Positions 24,262-33,084 of a stretch of 64,000 nt of DNA are shown piece after piece. The first letter of the stretch is position 1. Each line of letters begins with the position of its first letter. Position numbers and translations under genes: made by a program. Source of the stretch: Lentzea sp. NBRC 105346 (GTDB lineage Bacteria > Actinomycetota > Actinomycetes > Mycobacteriales > Pseudonocardiaceae); assembly GCF_030269605.1 (NCBI RefSeq), contig NZ_BSTQ01000002.1, forward strand, positions 372,001-436,000, read 5' to 3'. The notes under the pieces are model-generated. The model had not been told where the DNA came from. It was given only the letters and a program-made list of their open reading frames with translations, and did not search any database.

Positions 24262-25130
24262 CACACGGCCTCCTTGAAGATCTCGCCCAGCGTCGGGACG
24301 AGCGGGGTGAAGCTGCGCACCTCGCCGCGGGCCATCGCGGCCTGCAGCACCCGCTGGTCGCTGTGCCCGTCCCGCAGCTCGAACACCGCGCGCGGGCCGT
24401 CCAGGTCGACCACGGCAACGCCGGGATCATCGCGCAACCAGCCCGCATCGGAGCCGACGACCAGCTCGAACCGTGGCGTGCCGAAGTTCCTGCGCAGCTC
24501 GTCGCGCGAGCCGCTGGCCGTGATCACACCCCGCGAGATGATCACGACGTCGTCGCACAGCCGTTCCACCAGACCGAGCTGGTGGCTGGAGAACAGCACC
24601 GGCGCCCCGTTCGCGGCGCGCTTGCGCAGCACGTCCAGCACGGTCTCGACGGCGATCGGGTCGAGCCCGGAGAACGGCTCGTCGAGCACCAGCACCTCGG
24701 GGTCGTGCACCAGCGCCGCGGCGATCTGCACGCGCTGCTGGTTGCCCAGCGACAGCGTCTCGAGCCTGTCGCCCGCCCGCTCGGTCAGCTCCAGCTGTTC
24801 CAGCAGCTCGTCGGTGTTGCTCTTCGCCCGGCCCCGGTCCAGGCCGTGCAGCCGGCCGAGCCACGTGATCTGCTCGGCCACCTTCATCTTCGGGTAGAGG
24901 CCGCGTTCCTCCGGCATGTAGCCGAAGCTCGGCAGGTCCTCGGACCCGTTCCAGGTCACCGTTCCCCCGTGTGCGGCGAGCACGCCCAGGATGATCCGCA
25001 TCGTGGTCGTCTTGCCCGCGCCGTTCGCGCCGAGGAAGCCCGTCATCCGCCCCGGCCGGACGTCGAACGACACGTTGTCGAGTACCCAGCGGTCGCCGAA
25101 GGTCCGGCTGATCGAACTCACCTTCAACAT
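24261..25130 (-). CDS. ABC transporter ATP-binding protein (NatA-like)
   Basis: The product is 289 aa. Walker A GANGAGKTT is at about residues 36-44, the signature region is LSLGNQQRVQIAAALVHDP, Walker B is VLVLDEPFSGLD and the switch His is in LFSSHQ. The C-terminal extension (about 215-289) resembles the DUF4162 tail of exporter ATPases. It pairs with the permease immediately downstream and lies 43 bp after the response regulator, so the two-component system may be part of the same transcription unit. Confidence 0.9.
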   Translation of the reverse strand: MLKVSSISRTFGDRWVLDNVSFDVRPGRMTGFLGANGAGKTTTMRIILGVLAAHGGTVTWNGSEDLPSFGYMPEERGLYPKMKVAEQITWLGRLHGLDRGRAKSNTDELLEQLELTERAGDRLETLSLGNQQRVQIAAALVHDPEVLVLDEPFSGLDPIAVETVLDVLRKRAANGAPVLFSSHQLGLVERLCDDVVIISRGVITASGSRDELRRNFGTPRFELVVGSDAGWLRDDPGVAVVDLDGPRAVFELRDGHSDQRVLQAAMARGEVRSFTPLVPTLGEIFKEAV

Positions 25131-25173
25131 GACCGGAACGCTATGCCGGGCCCGCGCCCGAGCGCGTCCTGCG

Positions 25174-25836
25174 TCAGACGTCCTCCGCGCGACGGACCCG
25201 GACGATGCCCTGCTCGTACGCGAAGACCACCGCGTGCGTCCGATCGCGCAGGCCGAGCTTGTTGAGCACCCGCGAGACGTGCGTTTTCACCGTCGTCTCC
25301 CCCAGGTAGAGCGATCGAGCGATCTCCGCGTTCGACGCGCCGCGCGCCAGCTCGACCAGCACCTCGTACTCGCGGTCGGTCAGCTCGGGCGGCCGCTTGG
25401 GTTCGGGCGCAGGCGCGTTGAACCGCTCGATCACCCGCCGGGTGACCTCGGGCGAGAGCAGCGCGTCGCCGCGCGCGACGATGCGGACGGACTCGATCAG
25501 CCGCTCCGGTGAGGCGTTCTTCAGCAGGAACCCGCTGGCCCCGGCCCGCAGCGCCTCGAAGAGGTAGTCCTCGCGGTCGAACGTGGTCAGCATGACGATC
25601 TTGACGTCGTCGTGTCCGGACAAGATCCGCCGGGTGGCCTCCAGGCCGTCGAGCCGGGGCATCTGGACGTCCATCAGCACGACGTCCGGCCGCAGCTCAC
25701 GGACCAGCTCGACGGCCTGCTCGCCGTCGCCCGCCTCGCCGACGACCTCGATGCCGGGCTCCGTCCCGAGGATGACCCGGAAGCCGGCACGCACGAGGTC
25801 CTGATCATCCGCGAGGAGGACCCGCAGCGGGCTCAC
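25174..25836 (-). CDS. NarL/LuxR-family response regulator
   Basis: The product is 220 aa. The receiver domain has the acidic pair in LLADDQD, phosphoacceptor Asp56 in VVLMDVQMP, Thr in MLTTFD and Lys in LKNASP. A LuxR-type HTH (LTDREYEVLVELARGASNAEIA, then TVKTHVSRVLNKLGL) follows from about residue 150. The GTG start overlaps the histidine kinase stop by 4 nt (GTGA), so the pair is translationally coupled. It probably controls the adjacent ABC exporter. Confidence 0.94.
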   Translation of the reverse strand: MSPLRVLLADDQDLVRAGFRVILGTEPGIEVVGEAGDGEQAVELVRELRPDVVLMDVQMPRLDGLEATRRILSGHDDVKIVMLTTFDREDYLFEALRAGASGFLLKNASPERLIESVRIVARGDALLSPEVTRRVIERFNAPAPEPKRPPELTDREYEVLVELARGASNAEIARSLYLGETTVKTHVSRVLNKLGLRDRTHAVVFAYEQGIVRVRRAEDV

Positions 25837-27125
25837 GCGTCACCGTCCTTCGTGGGCAGGCTCGCCCGCACCAGATAACCCGCGTCGCGCCGCGGCCCGG
25901 CCTCGAACTCGCCGCCGTGCACGGCGACACGTTCCCGCATACCCACCAACCCGAATCCTCGCAGGGATGTGTCAGTGCTGGTTCCTCTTCCGTCGTCGGT
26001 GACCTCGATCTCCAGCGCGCTGTCCAGGTACCGCACGCGCACGCCCACCCGTTTCGCCTGGGCGTGCTTCACGACGTTCGTCAGCGCCTCCTGCACCACC
26101 CGGTACGCCGAGAGCGCGACACCGGCCGGGACCTGCCGCGGTTCGCCGTAGACGCCGTGCTCGACCTCGAGCCCGGCCGACCGCGCGGAGGCCATGAGCT
26201 CGGGGAGCTGTTCGAGGCCGGGCGCGGGCCGGGACTCGGTCTCCTCGGTCCCGGAGCGCAGCACGCCCAGCAGCCCGCGCAGCTCGGTGATCGCGCCGCG
26301 GGCGGTGTCCTCGACGGCCTGCAGCGACTCGCTCGCGAGCCGCGGGTCGTGGCCGAGCGTGCGCCGCGCGGCCCCGGCCTGGATGCCCATGACCGACACG
26401 TGGTGCGCGACGACGTCGTGCAGGTCGCGCGCGATGCGCATGCGTTCGGCGACGATCGCGCCGCGCGTGTTCTGCTCCTGCGAGAGCCGCAGCTGTTCGG
26501 CGCGATGCTCCAGCTCGGCCTGCCTGCGGGCCGAGAGCCACGCCATGTTGCCGAAGAAGTAGGCCGAGACGAAGAAGAGGATGTTCTGGATCAGCCCGTA
26601 GAGCACCGACGCGAGCACGGGATCGAGCGGCCCGGCCGCGCCCTCGAACTTGGTCGGCGGCCCGATGAGGAACCGGACGAAGCCGAACCCGAGCCAGGCG
26701 AACATGGCGACGATCACGCCGATCCGCGACCAGCGCGCGACCACGCGGTTGCGTTCCCAGGCGCCCGCCGAGAAGAGCGCGAGGAACAACGCGATCGACG
26801 GCACGAAGTTGTCCCCGACGTGGCGGGCCTGCGCGGCGATGAACACCGCGGCGACCGACAGCAGCACGACGAGCGGGAACCGGCGCCGCACCGCGAGCGG
26901 CAACGTCATAGCGGCTACCCAGACGAGCTGCTCGGGCAGCGACGGCGCGTCGCCGAACATGAACGCGCCCATGCTGTTGACCAGCACCGTCATGCCCAGC
27001 GCGCCGGCCGCGACGGCCAGCCCGACCCACAGGTCCTGACGCTGCTGTGCCCTGGTCGGCCGGGGTCGCCGCCACTCACTCCAGACCGGTTCCACGAGCC
27101 GGAACCTTACTCGTTGTATACGCAT
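25833..27125 (-). CDS. Sensor histidine kinase (NarL-partner, HisKA_3 type)
   Basis: The product is 430 aa. Five or six membrane helices occupy about residues 25-185, with no large extracellular loop, so it probably senses membrane stress or an intramembrane signal. The HisKA_3 motif RIARDLHDVVAHHVSVMGIQAG carries the phosphorylated His. The ATPase domain has VTDDGRGT and GFGLVGMRERV. The start is uncertain: ATG 27123-27125 is used, and another ATG 30 nt upstream is possible. The gene is divergent from the PIG-L gene across 94 bp. Confidence 0.9.
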   Translation of the reverse strand: MRIQRVRFRLVEPVWSEWRRPRPTRAQQRQDLWVGLAVAAGALGMTVLVNSMGAFMFGDAPSLPEQLVWVAAMTLPLAVRRRFPLVVLLSVAAVFIAAQARHVGDNFVPSIALFLALFSAGAWERNRVVARWSRIGVIVAMFAWLGFGFVRFLIGPPTKFEGAAGPLDPVLASVLYGLIQNILFFVSAYFFGNMAWLSARRQAELEHRAEQLRLSQEQNTRGAIVAERMRIARDLHDVVAHHVSVMGIQAGAARRTLGHDPRLASESLQAVEDTARGAITELRGLLGVLRSGTEETESRPAPGLEQLPELMASARSAGLEVEHGVYGEPRQVPAGVALSAYRVVQEALTNVVKHAQAKRVGVRVRYLDSALEIEVTDDGRGTSTDTSLRGFGLVGMRERVAVHGGEFEAGPRRDAGYLVRASLPTKDGDA

Positions 27126-27219
27126 CACCACGGCAATTGGGCTGTCCGAGTGCATCGGTAACGAATCTTGCGGGCGCTCCGACTTCGGAGGGCAACCGCG
27201 AGACGTCGGAGGTCGCTCT

Positions 27220-29130
27220 ATGCCCAAGATTCGAAGACGCACGGTCATCGTCGCCGGTGCGACGGCCGCCGCCGGCACCGCGATCGGGCTCGGATCGGGA
27301 ACCGCTCACGCGGCCGCACCGACGGGCGGCGCGAGCTTCGTGACGATCATCGCCCACAGCGACGACGATCTGCTGTTCATCAACCCGGACATCCAGCCCG
27401 CGATCCTCGCGGGCAACCCGGTCCGCACGATCATGCTGACCGCCGACGAGTTCAACGGCACGAGCAACCTGACCCGTGAGCAGCTCTCGGCGCAGCTGCA
27501 CGACGGGCAGCGCAACGCCTACGCCTTCCTCGCGGGTGTGCCGAGCCAGTGGACCAAGAGCAAGCTCGCGGTGGCGGGCACGGACCTGACCGTCGAGCTG
27601 AACACCCTGACCGGCGCACCGCACGTGCAGCTGGTCTACCTCAATCTCCCGGACGGCGGCGACAGCAGGCACGAGGACGCGCTGACCAAGCTGTGGCAGG
27701 GCGCGACGTACGTGACGTCGACGATCATCCCGACCGGCTGCCCCGTCAACTTCCTGCAGTACTACAACCAGTCCGATGTGCACAACGTGCTGCTCGGCCT
27801 GCTCCGCCAGTTCCAGCCGACGGTCGTCCGCACGCAGGACCCGTTCCCGGACGACGCGCGGTTCGGCGGCTCGTTACCCGAGCACCTCGACCACAAGGCG
27901 GCGGCGAAGTTCGCGCAGAAGGCCGTGAAGGCCTACCAAGGCCCGACCGCACGGCCGTACGCGCTGCTCACCCGGTACCGCTGCTACAACACGCAGAAGG
28001 CGCCGGCGAACGTGCCGGCCGCGTTGCGCGACCCGAAGACGGCGGCCTACCAGAAGTACAAGGCGAAGGACCCGTTGACGGGCGGGGTGTTCGACTCGAA
28101 CCTGGCGCGCAACTACGAACGCTGGCCGGTCGCCGCGCCGTGGGTCGTCATGGACGGCGCGGGCACGTTGCACGCGTTCGTCGTCGCCGGCGGCTCGCTG
28201 ATGCTGTGGACGCAGCCCAACGGTGGCGCGTGGACCGGGCCGGCGAAGGTGCTGACCGGTTCGTTCGCGCCGGGCGCCTCGGTGGCGCGGCGCGGTGACG
28301 GCAAGATCCAGGTCGCCGTGCTGGACCTGGACACCGGCGGCGTTCGCACGTCCAACGGCACGTTCACCACGTGGACCAGCGTCGGCAACCCCAATGGCAG
28401 CACGCCTGCGTACGGCACGCCGTGCCTCGGCCTGAACGCCGAGGGCCTGCTGGAGCTGTACGTCGTGAACCGGGCGGGCACGTTGAGCAACGCCTACCAG
28501 ATCGGCAGCGGGTTCAGCGGCTGGGCGACGGTGTCCGGCGGCAACGGCAAGGCGATGACGCCTCCGGCCGCCATGATCGCGCCGAGCGGGCGGCTGCACG
28601 TGTTCGCCGACGGCAACGGCAAGGCCTACCACTGGTACCAGAATCCCAACGGCGGCACGGTGTACCAGGCGCTGACCACCGCGGCCGAGTCGACGCACAC
28701 GCCCGGCTCGTGCGTTGACGCCGCGAACAAGGTGCGTGTGTTCACCAGGGAGCAGAACGACGGCGCCATCGGGACGTTGAGCGAGAACACGCCGAACGGG
28801 TCGTGGCAGATCACGCTGACGCACATCGGCGGCCAAGGTGGCACCGGGCCGGTGGTGGCGGTGACGTCCGGCGGCGCGGCGCCGCGCGTGCTCGCGTTCG
28901 CGCGCAACAACAACTACGGCGTCAGCATGACGGTGCAGGACGTCAACGGGACGTTCCCGGTGTGGCAGGACCTCGGCGGCTACTGCGAGATCGGGCCGAT
29001 GGCGGTCCGCGACGCCATGGGACTGGTGCGAGTCCTCATCGTCGGCGGGGACGCCAAGCTCTACGAACGCAGGCAGACGGCTCCCGGCCCGGACGCGGCG
29101 TTCACCGACTGGCAGGAGGCGGGGGCATGA
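27220..29130 (+). CDS. Secreted PIG-L family deacetylase fused to a beta-propeller
   Basis: The product is 636 aa with a twin-arginine-type signal (IRRRTVIVAGATAAAG, ending AHA-AA). The LmbE/PIG-L domain (about 40-290) has the zinc/catalytic motif AHSDDDLLF (Ser replaces the usual Pro) and the second zinc motif EHLDHKAA. These enzymes are zinc-dependent N-deacetylases, commonly of GlcNAc-containing substrates. Residues about 300-636 form a repeated propeller with blades such as GTLHAFVVAGGSLMLWTQ, RLHVFADGNGKAYHWYQ and VLAFARNNNYGVSM, resembling PLL/tectonin-like lectin propellers. This suggests extracellular deacetylation of a glycan bound by the propeller. It overlaps the next gene by 4 nt. 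Confidence 0.85.
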   Translation: MPKIRRRTVIVAGATAAAGTAIGLGSGTAHAAAPTGGASFVTIIAHSDDDLLFINPDIQPAILAGNPVRTIMLTADEFNGTSNLTREQLSAQLHDGQRNAYAFLAGVPSQWTKSKLAVAGTDLTVELNTLTGAPHVQLVYLNLPDGGDSRHEDALTKLWQGATYVTSTIIPTGCPVNFLQYYNQSDVHNVLLGLLRQFQPTVVRTQDPFPDDARFGGSLPEHLDHKAAAKFAQKAVKAYQGPTARPYALLTRYRCYNTQKAPANVPAALRDPKTAAYQKYKAKDPLTGGVFDSNLARNYERWPVAAPWVVMDGAGTLHAFVVAGGSLMLWTQPNGGAWTGPAKVLTGSFAPGASVARRGDGKIQVAVLDLDTGGVRTSNGTFTTWTSVGNPNGSTPAYGTPCLGLNAEGLLELYVVNRAGTLSNAYQIGSGFSGWATVSGGNGKAMTPPAAMIAPSGRLHVFADGNGKAYHWYQNPNGGTVYQALTTAAESTHTPGSCVDAANKVRVFTREQNDGAIGTLSENTPNGSWQITLTHIGGQGGTGPVVAVTSGGAAPRVLAFARNNNYGVSMTVQDVNGTFPVWQDLGGYCEIGPMAVRDAMGLVRVLIVGGDAKLYERRQTAPGPDAAFTDWQEAGA

Positions 29131-29618
29131 TCGTCACCGAGCGCGAGGCGGTCCTGGAGGCCGCCTCCTGCACATCGCGATCGCTGGAGCAGTACCTGCG
29201 GGCGCTGTGGTGGCTGGGGCGCGCGGAGTCCGACCGCGCGTCCGTCCCGCCGGAGATGTTCTTCTGGATGCTCACCCGCGCGATCACGGCGCCCGTCGCG
29301 CCGTTCGACAACGCCTGGCGCACCGCGGATCTCGGAATCACACCGGGGATGAGCGGGTTCGAGCTGTGGGAGCGGGTGATCCTCTCGCAGATCGCGGACC
29401 GTCACGATTTCGCCGAGGTACCGGATTTCCTGTTGGCGGACTTCGGGATGGAGGCACCGCGTAACGGTGTTCGCGCGACCGGTCTCGTTTGGTACAACCA
29501 CACCGTGTGCGACTACCTCGACTGCGCGCTGGCAGGCACATTCGACGGCACGCGGCCGAAATCGTTGTCGTGGAACGAGATGACGGGCTTCTTGATCTGC
29601 GGGCAGGAATACGAGTGA
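29127..29618 (+). CDS. Unknown protein coupled to the PIG-L gene
   Basis: The product is 163 aa. ATG 29127 overlaps the upstream TGA (ATGA) and GGAGG lies about 8 nt before it. The protein is soluble and rich in Trp and Cys, with segments such as LRALWWLGRAESD, MFFWMLTRAITAPVAPFDNAW and VWYNHTVCDYLDCALAG. It has no signal peptide or recognised motif. The coupling to a secreted deacetylase gene suggests co-expression, but I cannot assign a function. Confidence 0.7.
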   Translation: MIVTEREAVLEAASCTSRSLEQYLRALWWLGRAESDRASVPPEMFFWMLTRAITAPVAPFDNAWRTADLGITPGMSGFELWERVILSQIADRHDFAEVPDFLLADFGMEAPRNGVRATGLVWYNHTVCDYLDCALAGTFDGTRPKSLSWNEMTGFLICGQEYE

Positions 29619-29759
29619 GGAGCCTTCAACGCGCCGACAGCATTTCCGCACTCTGTTAGGGAGTTCCCCAGAAAGCGCTCTTCTGCTTGTACGACAACTG
29701 TTTCCAGCTCCTACGGTGGGCCCCGTCCGCTGCCACGGGCCACACCCCAGGAGGCTGCA

Positions 29760-30227
29760 TTGTCGTCTCGAACCATCGTGCTCGCCGCTGCTCTGCTCGC
29801 CAGTGTCGCGATCCCCGCCACGGCCCAGGCCGCGCCCGACTTCCGCGCCGAGGTCACCACGCTGACCAACGCCGAGCGGGCGAAGGCCGGCTGTGGCGCG
29901 CTGTCCCGGCACACCGCGCTGGACGCCGCGTCGCAGGGCCACGCCGAGGACATGGCGAAGAACAACTACTTCAGCCACACCGGCCGGGACGGCAGCAGCC
30001 CGTTCGACCGCACCAAGCGCGCCGGCTACCCGAGCAACTCCGCCCAGGGCGAGAACATCGCGGCAGGCTACCGGGACGCGGCCGCCGTGGTGGCGGGCTG
30101 GATGAGCTCGCCCGGTCACCGGCGCAACATCCTCAACTGCAAGTACAAGTCGATCGGTGTCGGTTACGCCACGGCCACCAGCGGCCAGTGGCGCACGCTG
30201 TGGGTGCAGAACTTCGGCTCCGTCTGA
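29760..30227 (+). CDS. Secreted CAP/SCP-domain protein (YkwD-like)
   Basis: The product is 155 aa from TTG 29760 with AGGAGG about 6 nt upstream. A signal peptide ends ATAQA-AP. The CAP motifs are complete: LDAASQGHAEDMAKNNYFSH, AQGENIAAGY and SSPGHRRNILN. The two His and acidic residues form the CAP cavity. Cys45 and Cys137 may form a disulfide. Bacterial single-domain CAP proteins are secreted and their activity is poorly defined. Confidence 0.92.
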   Translation: MSSRTIVLAAALLASVAIPATAQAAPDFRAEVTTLTNAERAKAGCGALSRHTALDAASQGHAEDMAKNNYFSHTGRDGSSPFDRTKRAGYPSNSAQGENIAAGYRDAAAVVAGWMSSPGHRRNILNCKYKSIGVGYATATSGQWRTLWVQNFGSV

Positions 30228-30241
30228 TCTATTTTGGGGCC

Positions 30242-31072
30242 ATGCGGCTGCTGACCACAGCACTGACCATGGCACTGCTCGGCGCACCCGCGGCGGACGA
30301 TCCGCCGCGGGTGCTCTACGTCGGCGACTCGGTGGCGGCGCAGAACGCCTCGGCGCTCGCCGCCGCCCTGCCCGGTTCGTCGTTGCACGACCACACGCTC
30401 GGTGGCACGGCTGTGTGCGACTACCTGTCCGGCACCCCGACGTGGCTGCCGTCCTCCGCGAAGTTCGCGCAGTCCATCCGGGACGTCCGGCCGGACCTGG
30501 TCGTGTTGCAGTTCTGGGGCAACGAGTACTGGTCGCCGTGCGCGAACCACACGCGCCGCGGCACGACGGAGTTCTACGACCTGTACTTCTGGAACGCCCT
30601 GTCCGCGCGCCGCGAGATCGACGAGGCCGCGGACGCCATCGGTATCCCGCGGCCGAAGATGTTGTGGGTGCTGCAGGCTCCGATGCCCGCACCGCAACGG
30701 GAGGTGCCGCGCCGGTTGAACGAGATCTACCAGTACGCCGCCTCGGTGTCCGGTGATCGCGTCACCGACGCGGGCGCGACGGTGAGCATGGCCGCCTACC
30801 CGTACGACAACCTGCCGAAGGACCGGTACGAGTTCACTCGGTTCCTGCCGTGCGACGAGACCGAACGCAGCGGTGGTCTGTGCACCGATCCGGAGTCGTT
30901 CGGTGGTGTCACGCGGCTGCACACCGACACCGACGACATCCACTACTGCCTGGACGGCCGTGATCCGTCACGCACGTGCTCCGGACCGGCGCCCGGCATC
31001 GCCCGGTACGTCAAGCGGATCTCGGCGGACGCCCGAGCGTGGTTGGATGAGTCCCATGCCGCTCACCGTTGA
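30242..31072 (+). CDS. Secreted SGNH-hydrolase-like protein
   Basis: The product is 276 aa with a short signal peptide (MRLLTTALTMALLGAPA). Block I RVLYVGDSVAAQNA has the GDS nucleophile context, and PDLVVLQFWGNEYWSPC carries the block III-like Asn. A C-terminal DIHYCLDGRD supplies a possible Asp/His. Four or more cysteines suggest disulfides. Members are esterases or O-acetyltransferase partners in the envelope; the substrate is unknown. It follows the CAP gene after 14 nt and overlaps the GNAT gene by about 17 nt. Confidence 0.7.
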   Translation: MRLLTTALTMALLGAPAADDPPRVLYVGDSVAAQNASALAAALPGSSLHDHTLGGTAVCDYLSGTPTWLPSSAKFAQSIRDVRPDLVVLQFWGNEYWSPCANHTRRGTTEFYDLYFWNALSARREIDEAADAIGIPRPKMLWVLQAPMPAPQREVPRRLNEIYQYAASVSGDRVTDAGATVSMAAYPYDNLPKDRYEFTRFLPCDETERSGGLCTDPESFGGVTRLHTDTDDIHYCLDGRDPSRTCSGPAPGIARYVKRISADARAWLDESHAAHR

Positions 31073-31625
31073 GACCGCGCTGCCCTTCGGCTCGATGGCC
31101 GCGTCGGACCAGCCGTGCCTCGAGGCGGACGGACTGGTCCTGCGGCCGTGGCGTGCCGACGACGTGCCCGTCGTGCGGGCGGCGTTCGACTGCCCGGACA
31201 TCCAGCGCTGGCACGTGCGGCGCATGGACACCGACGAGGAAGCCCGGTTGTGGATCGACCGCTGGCAGCGGCGGTGGACCGCCGAGCTGGAGGCCAGCTG
31301 GGCGATCGTCTCCGGCCCGGTGGTCGGTCAGATCGGGTTGCGCGAGGTGCAGTTGTTCGACGGGTTCGCCGCGTTGTCGTACTGGGTGCTGCCGGAGCAT
31401 CGCGGTTCGGGTGTGGCGGCGCGTGCCGTGAACGCGCTGACGCGGTGGGCTTTCGACACGCTGGGGCTGCATCGGTTGTCGTTGGTGCACTCCACTCGGA
31501 ACTCGTCGTCGTGCCGCATCGCCCAGAAGTCCGGGTTCGCGCTGGAGGGCACGCAGCGTGCGGCGATGCGGCTGGCCGACGGCTGGCACGACCAGCACAC
31601 GCACGCACGGCTGCGCACCGATTAG
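31056..31625 (+). CDS. GNAT-family N-acetyltransferase (RimJ/RimL-like)
   Basis: The product is 189 aa. The RimJ-like start [19 protein letters not shown], the acetyl-CoA loop [24 protein letters not shown] and the end motif [20 protein letters not shown] are present. It probably acetylates a protein N-terminus or small amine. ATG 31056 is chosen because GGATGAG lies 4 nt upstream; ATG 31047 is an alternative. The 3' end overlaps the convergent crotonase gene by 4 nt. Confidence 0.85.
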   Translation: MPLTVETALPFGSMAASDQPCLEADGLVLRPWRADDVPVVRAAFDCPDIQRWHVRRMDTDEEARLWIDRWQRRWTAELEASWAIVSGPVVGQIGLREVQLFDGFAALSYWVLPEHRGSGVAARAVNALTRWAFDTLGLHRLSLVHSTRNSSSCRIAQKSGFALEGTQRAAMRLADGWHDQHTHARLRTD

Positions 31626-32410
31626 CGCCCTTGCCAGCGGGGCGACCGCTTCTCCACGAACGCGCGTGGCCCCTCGACTGCGTCCTCGCTGTGCATCCGC
31701 CGTTCCTCCCACAGGTAGCGCGTCGTGAAAGCCCGTTCCAGCGGGAGATCAACGGACGTCAGCGCGGCCTCCTTCACCGCGCGCACCGCCAGCGGTGCAC
31801 ACGCCAGGATGTCCTCGACCCAACCGTCCACACAGGAGTCGAGCTCCTCGGGTGACACGACCTCGTTCAGCAGCCCCAGCTCGTAGGCCCGGGACGCGGG
31901 CAACCGCCGGCCGGTCATCAGGTGGCCCATGGCGGTCTTGAGCGGCAGCTGCCGGGCGAGCCGGAACACCCCGCCCGCGCCCGCGATGAGCCCGAGCCGC
32001 GCCTCGGGCAGTGCGAACTCGGCGGTGTCCGCGGCGATGACGATGTCGCACGCCAGGGCGAGCTCGAAGCCGCCGCCTAGGGCGAGCCCGTTGACCTTGC
32101 CGACGATCGGTTTGGCGAGCGAGAACCGTTCGGTGAGGCGGGGCCAGCCCGCCCGGCCGAGGCTGCCGAACGTGGACGGGGTCGCGACGCCCGCGTTCGT
32201 GCGTTCGGCGAGCTCCTTGAGGTCCTGGCCGACGCAGAACGCGCGGCCCTCACCGGTGAGCACGCCGACCCACAGGTCGTCGTCGGACTCGAAGTCGTCC
32301 CAGATGACCGCGAGCTCCTCGTGGGTGGCGAGGTTCATGGCGTTGAGCACGTCGGGGCGGTTCAGGGTCACGTAGGCGACGTGGCCGCGCTTCTCGTACT
32401 TGACGTTCAT
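31622..32410 (-). CDS. dpgD: DpgD-like enoyl-CoA hydratase of the 3,5-dihydroxyphenylacetyl-CoA pathway
   Basis: This 262-aa crotonase has the oxyanion-hole segments [15 protein letters not shown] and [19 protein letters not shown] and the later [13 protein letters not shown]. In glycopeptide and related clusters DpgD acts with DpgB to dehydrate and aromatise the DpgA product. ATG 32408-32410 overlaps the dpgB stop (ATGA). It is the last gene of the minus-strand PKS run. Assignment to DpgD rather than a generic hydratase rests mainly on position after dpgA and dpgB. Confidence 0.85.
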   Translation of the reverse strand: MNVKYEKRGHVAYVTLNRPDVLNAMNLATHEELAVIWDDFESDDDLWVGVLTGEGRAFCVGQDLKELAERTNAGVATPSTFGSLGRAGWPRLTERFSLAKPIVGKVNGLALGGGFELALACDIVIAADTAEFALPEARLGLIAGAGGVFRLARQLPLKTAMGHLMTGRRLPASRAYELGLLNEVVSPEELDSCVDGWVEDILACAPLAVRAVKEAALTSVDLPLERAFTTRYLWEERRMHSEDAVEGPRAFVEKRSPRWQGR

Positions 32411-33072
32411 GAGGCGCACCGGCGCAGTTCCCGGTCGCACGCGGCGAGGTGGGTGCCCAGTGACTCCTCGAACGGCGTGGTGACGGCCTCCAGCAGCAGC
32501 CGCCTGCGGATCGCCAGCTCGGAGCCCTCGCGGCCGCGCACCAGTTTGCTCAGTGCGGCGACGCGTTCCACCGGCTCGTTCACCACCTCGTCCACGAGGC
32601 CGAGCTCGGCGGCCCGCGCGGGGTCGACGTCGCCGGCGAACAGCACGAGCTGGCGGGCTCGGGTCAGGCCGATCTGGTTGGCGAGGCGGTGCAGCACCAT
32701 GCCCGGCCACCAGTCGCGGCCGCCCGCGGCGGGGCTGAGGCGTGACTCCGGGGTCATCAGGCGGAAGTCGGTGGCCAGCAACACTTCCAGCGCCGGTCCG
32801 GTGCAGACGCCCTCGACGACGGCGAACGTGGCCGCGCCCAGGCGTTCGACGCGGCGCAGGGCCTGTTCCCATTTGTTGATGACGTGCACGCCGACCTCGC
32901 CGGGCCAGTCTCGTGCGCCTGTCGAGGTGTTGGCCACGTGCAGCAGGAGGTGCGCGTCACCGCCCGCGTCCTCGACGCGGTCGCAGGCGATGGTGACGGC
33001 GGTGACCAGGTCGGCCGACAGCGGCAGGGCGTCGTCGATCCGCACGTGCACGCGGGTCGGGTCGTTCTCCAT
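32407..33072 (-). CDS. dpgB: DpgB-like crotonase-fold protein
   Basis: The product is 221 aa. It is a divergent crotonase with [21 protein letters not shown] at the oxyanion-hole position and [42 protein letters not shown] further on. DpgB stimulates DpgA turnover and helps convert the tetraketide to 3,5-dihydroxyphenylacetyl-CoA. ATG 33070-33072 is preceded by AAAGG at 8 nt; a GTG 9 nt upstream is possible. The gene begins about 12 nt after the dpgA stop. Confidence 0.88.
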   Translation of the reverse strand: MENDPTRVHVRIDDALPLSADLVTAVTIACDRVEDAGGDAHLLLHVANTSTGARDWPGEVGVHVINKWEQALRRVERLGAATFAVVEGVCTGPALEVLLATDFRLMTPESRLSPAAGGRDWWPGMVLHRLANQIGLTRARQLVLFAGDVDPARAAELGLVDEVVNEPVERVAALSKLVRGREGSELAIRRRLLLEAVTTPFEESLGTHLAACDRELRRCAS

Positions 33073-33084
33073 CCTCAACACCTT

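Noticed and set aside
23191..25836. The ABC exporter as part of the lasso peptide or PKS cluster.
   Set aside because: It is in an operon-like run with its own two-component system, many kilobases from both clusters, and shows no co-orientation or overlap with them.
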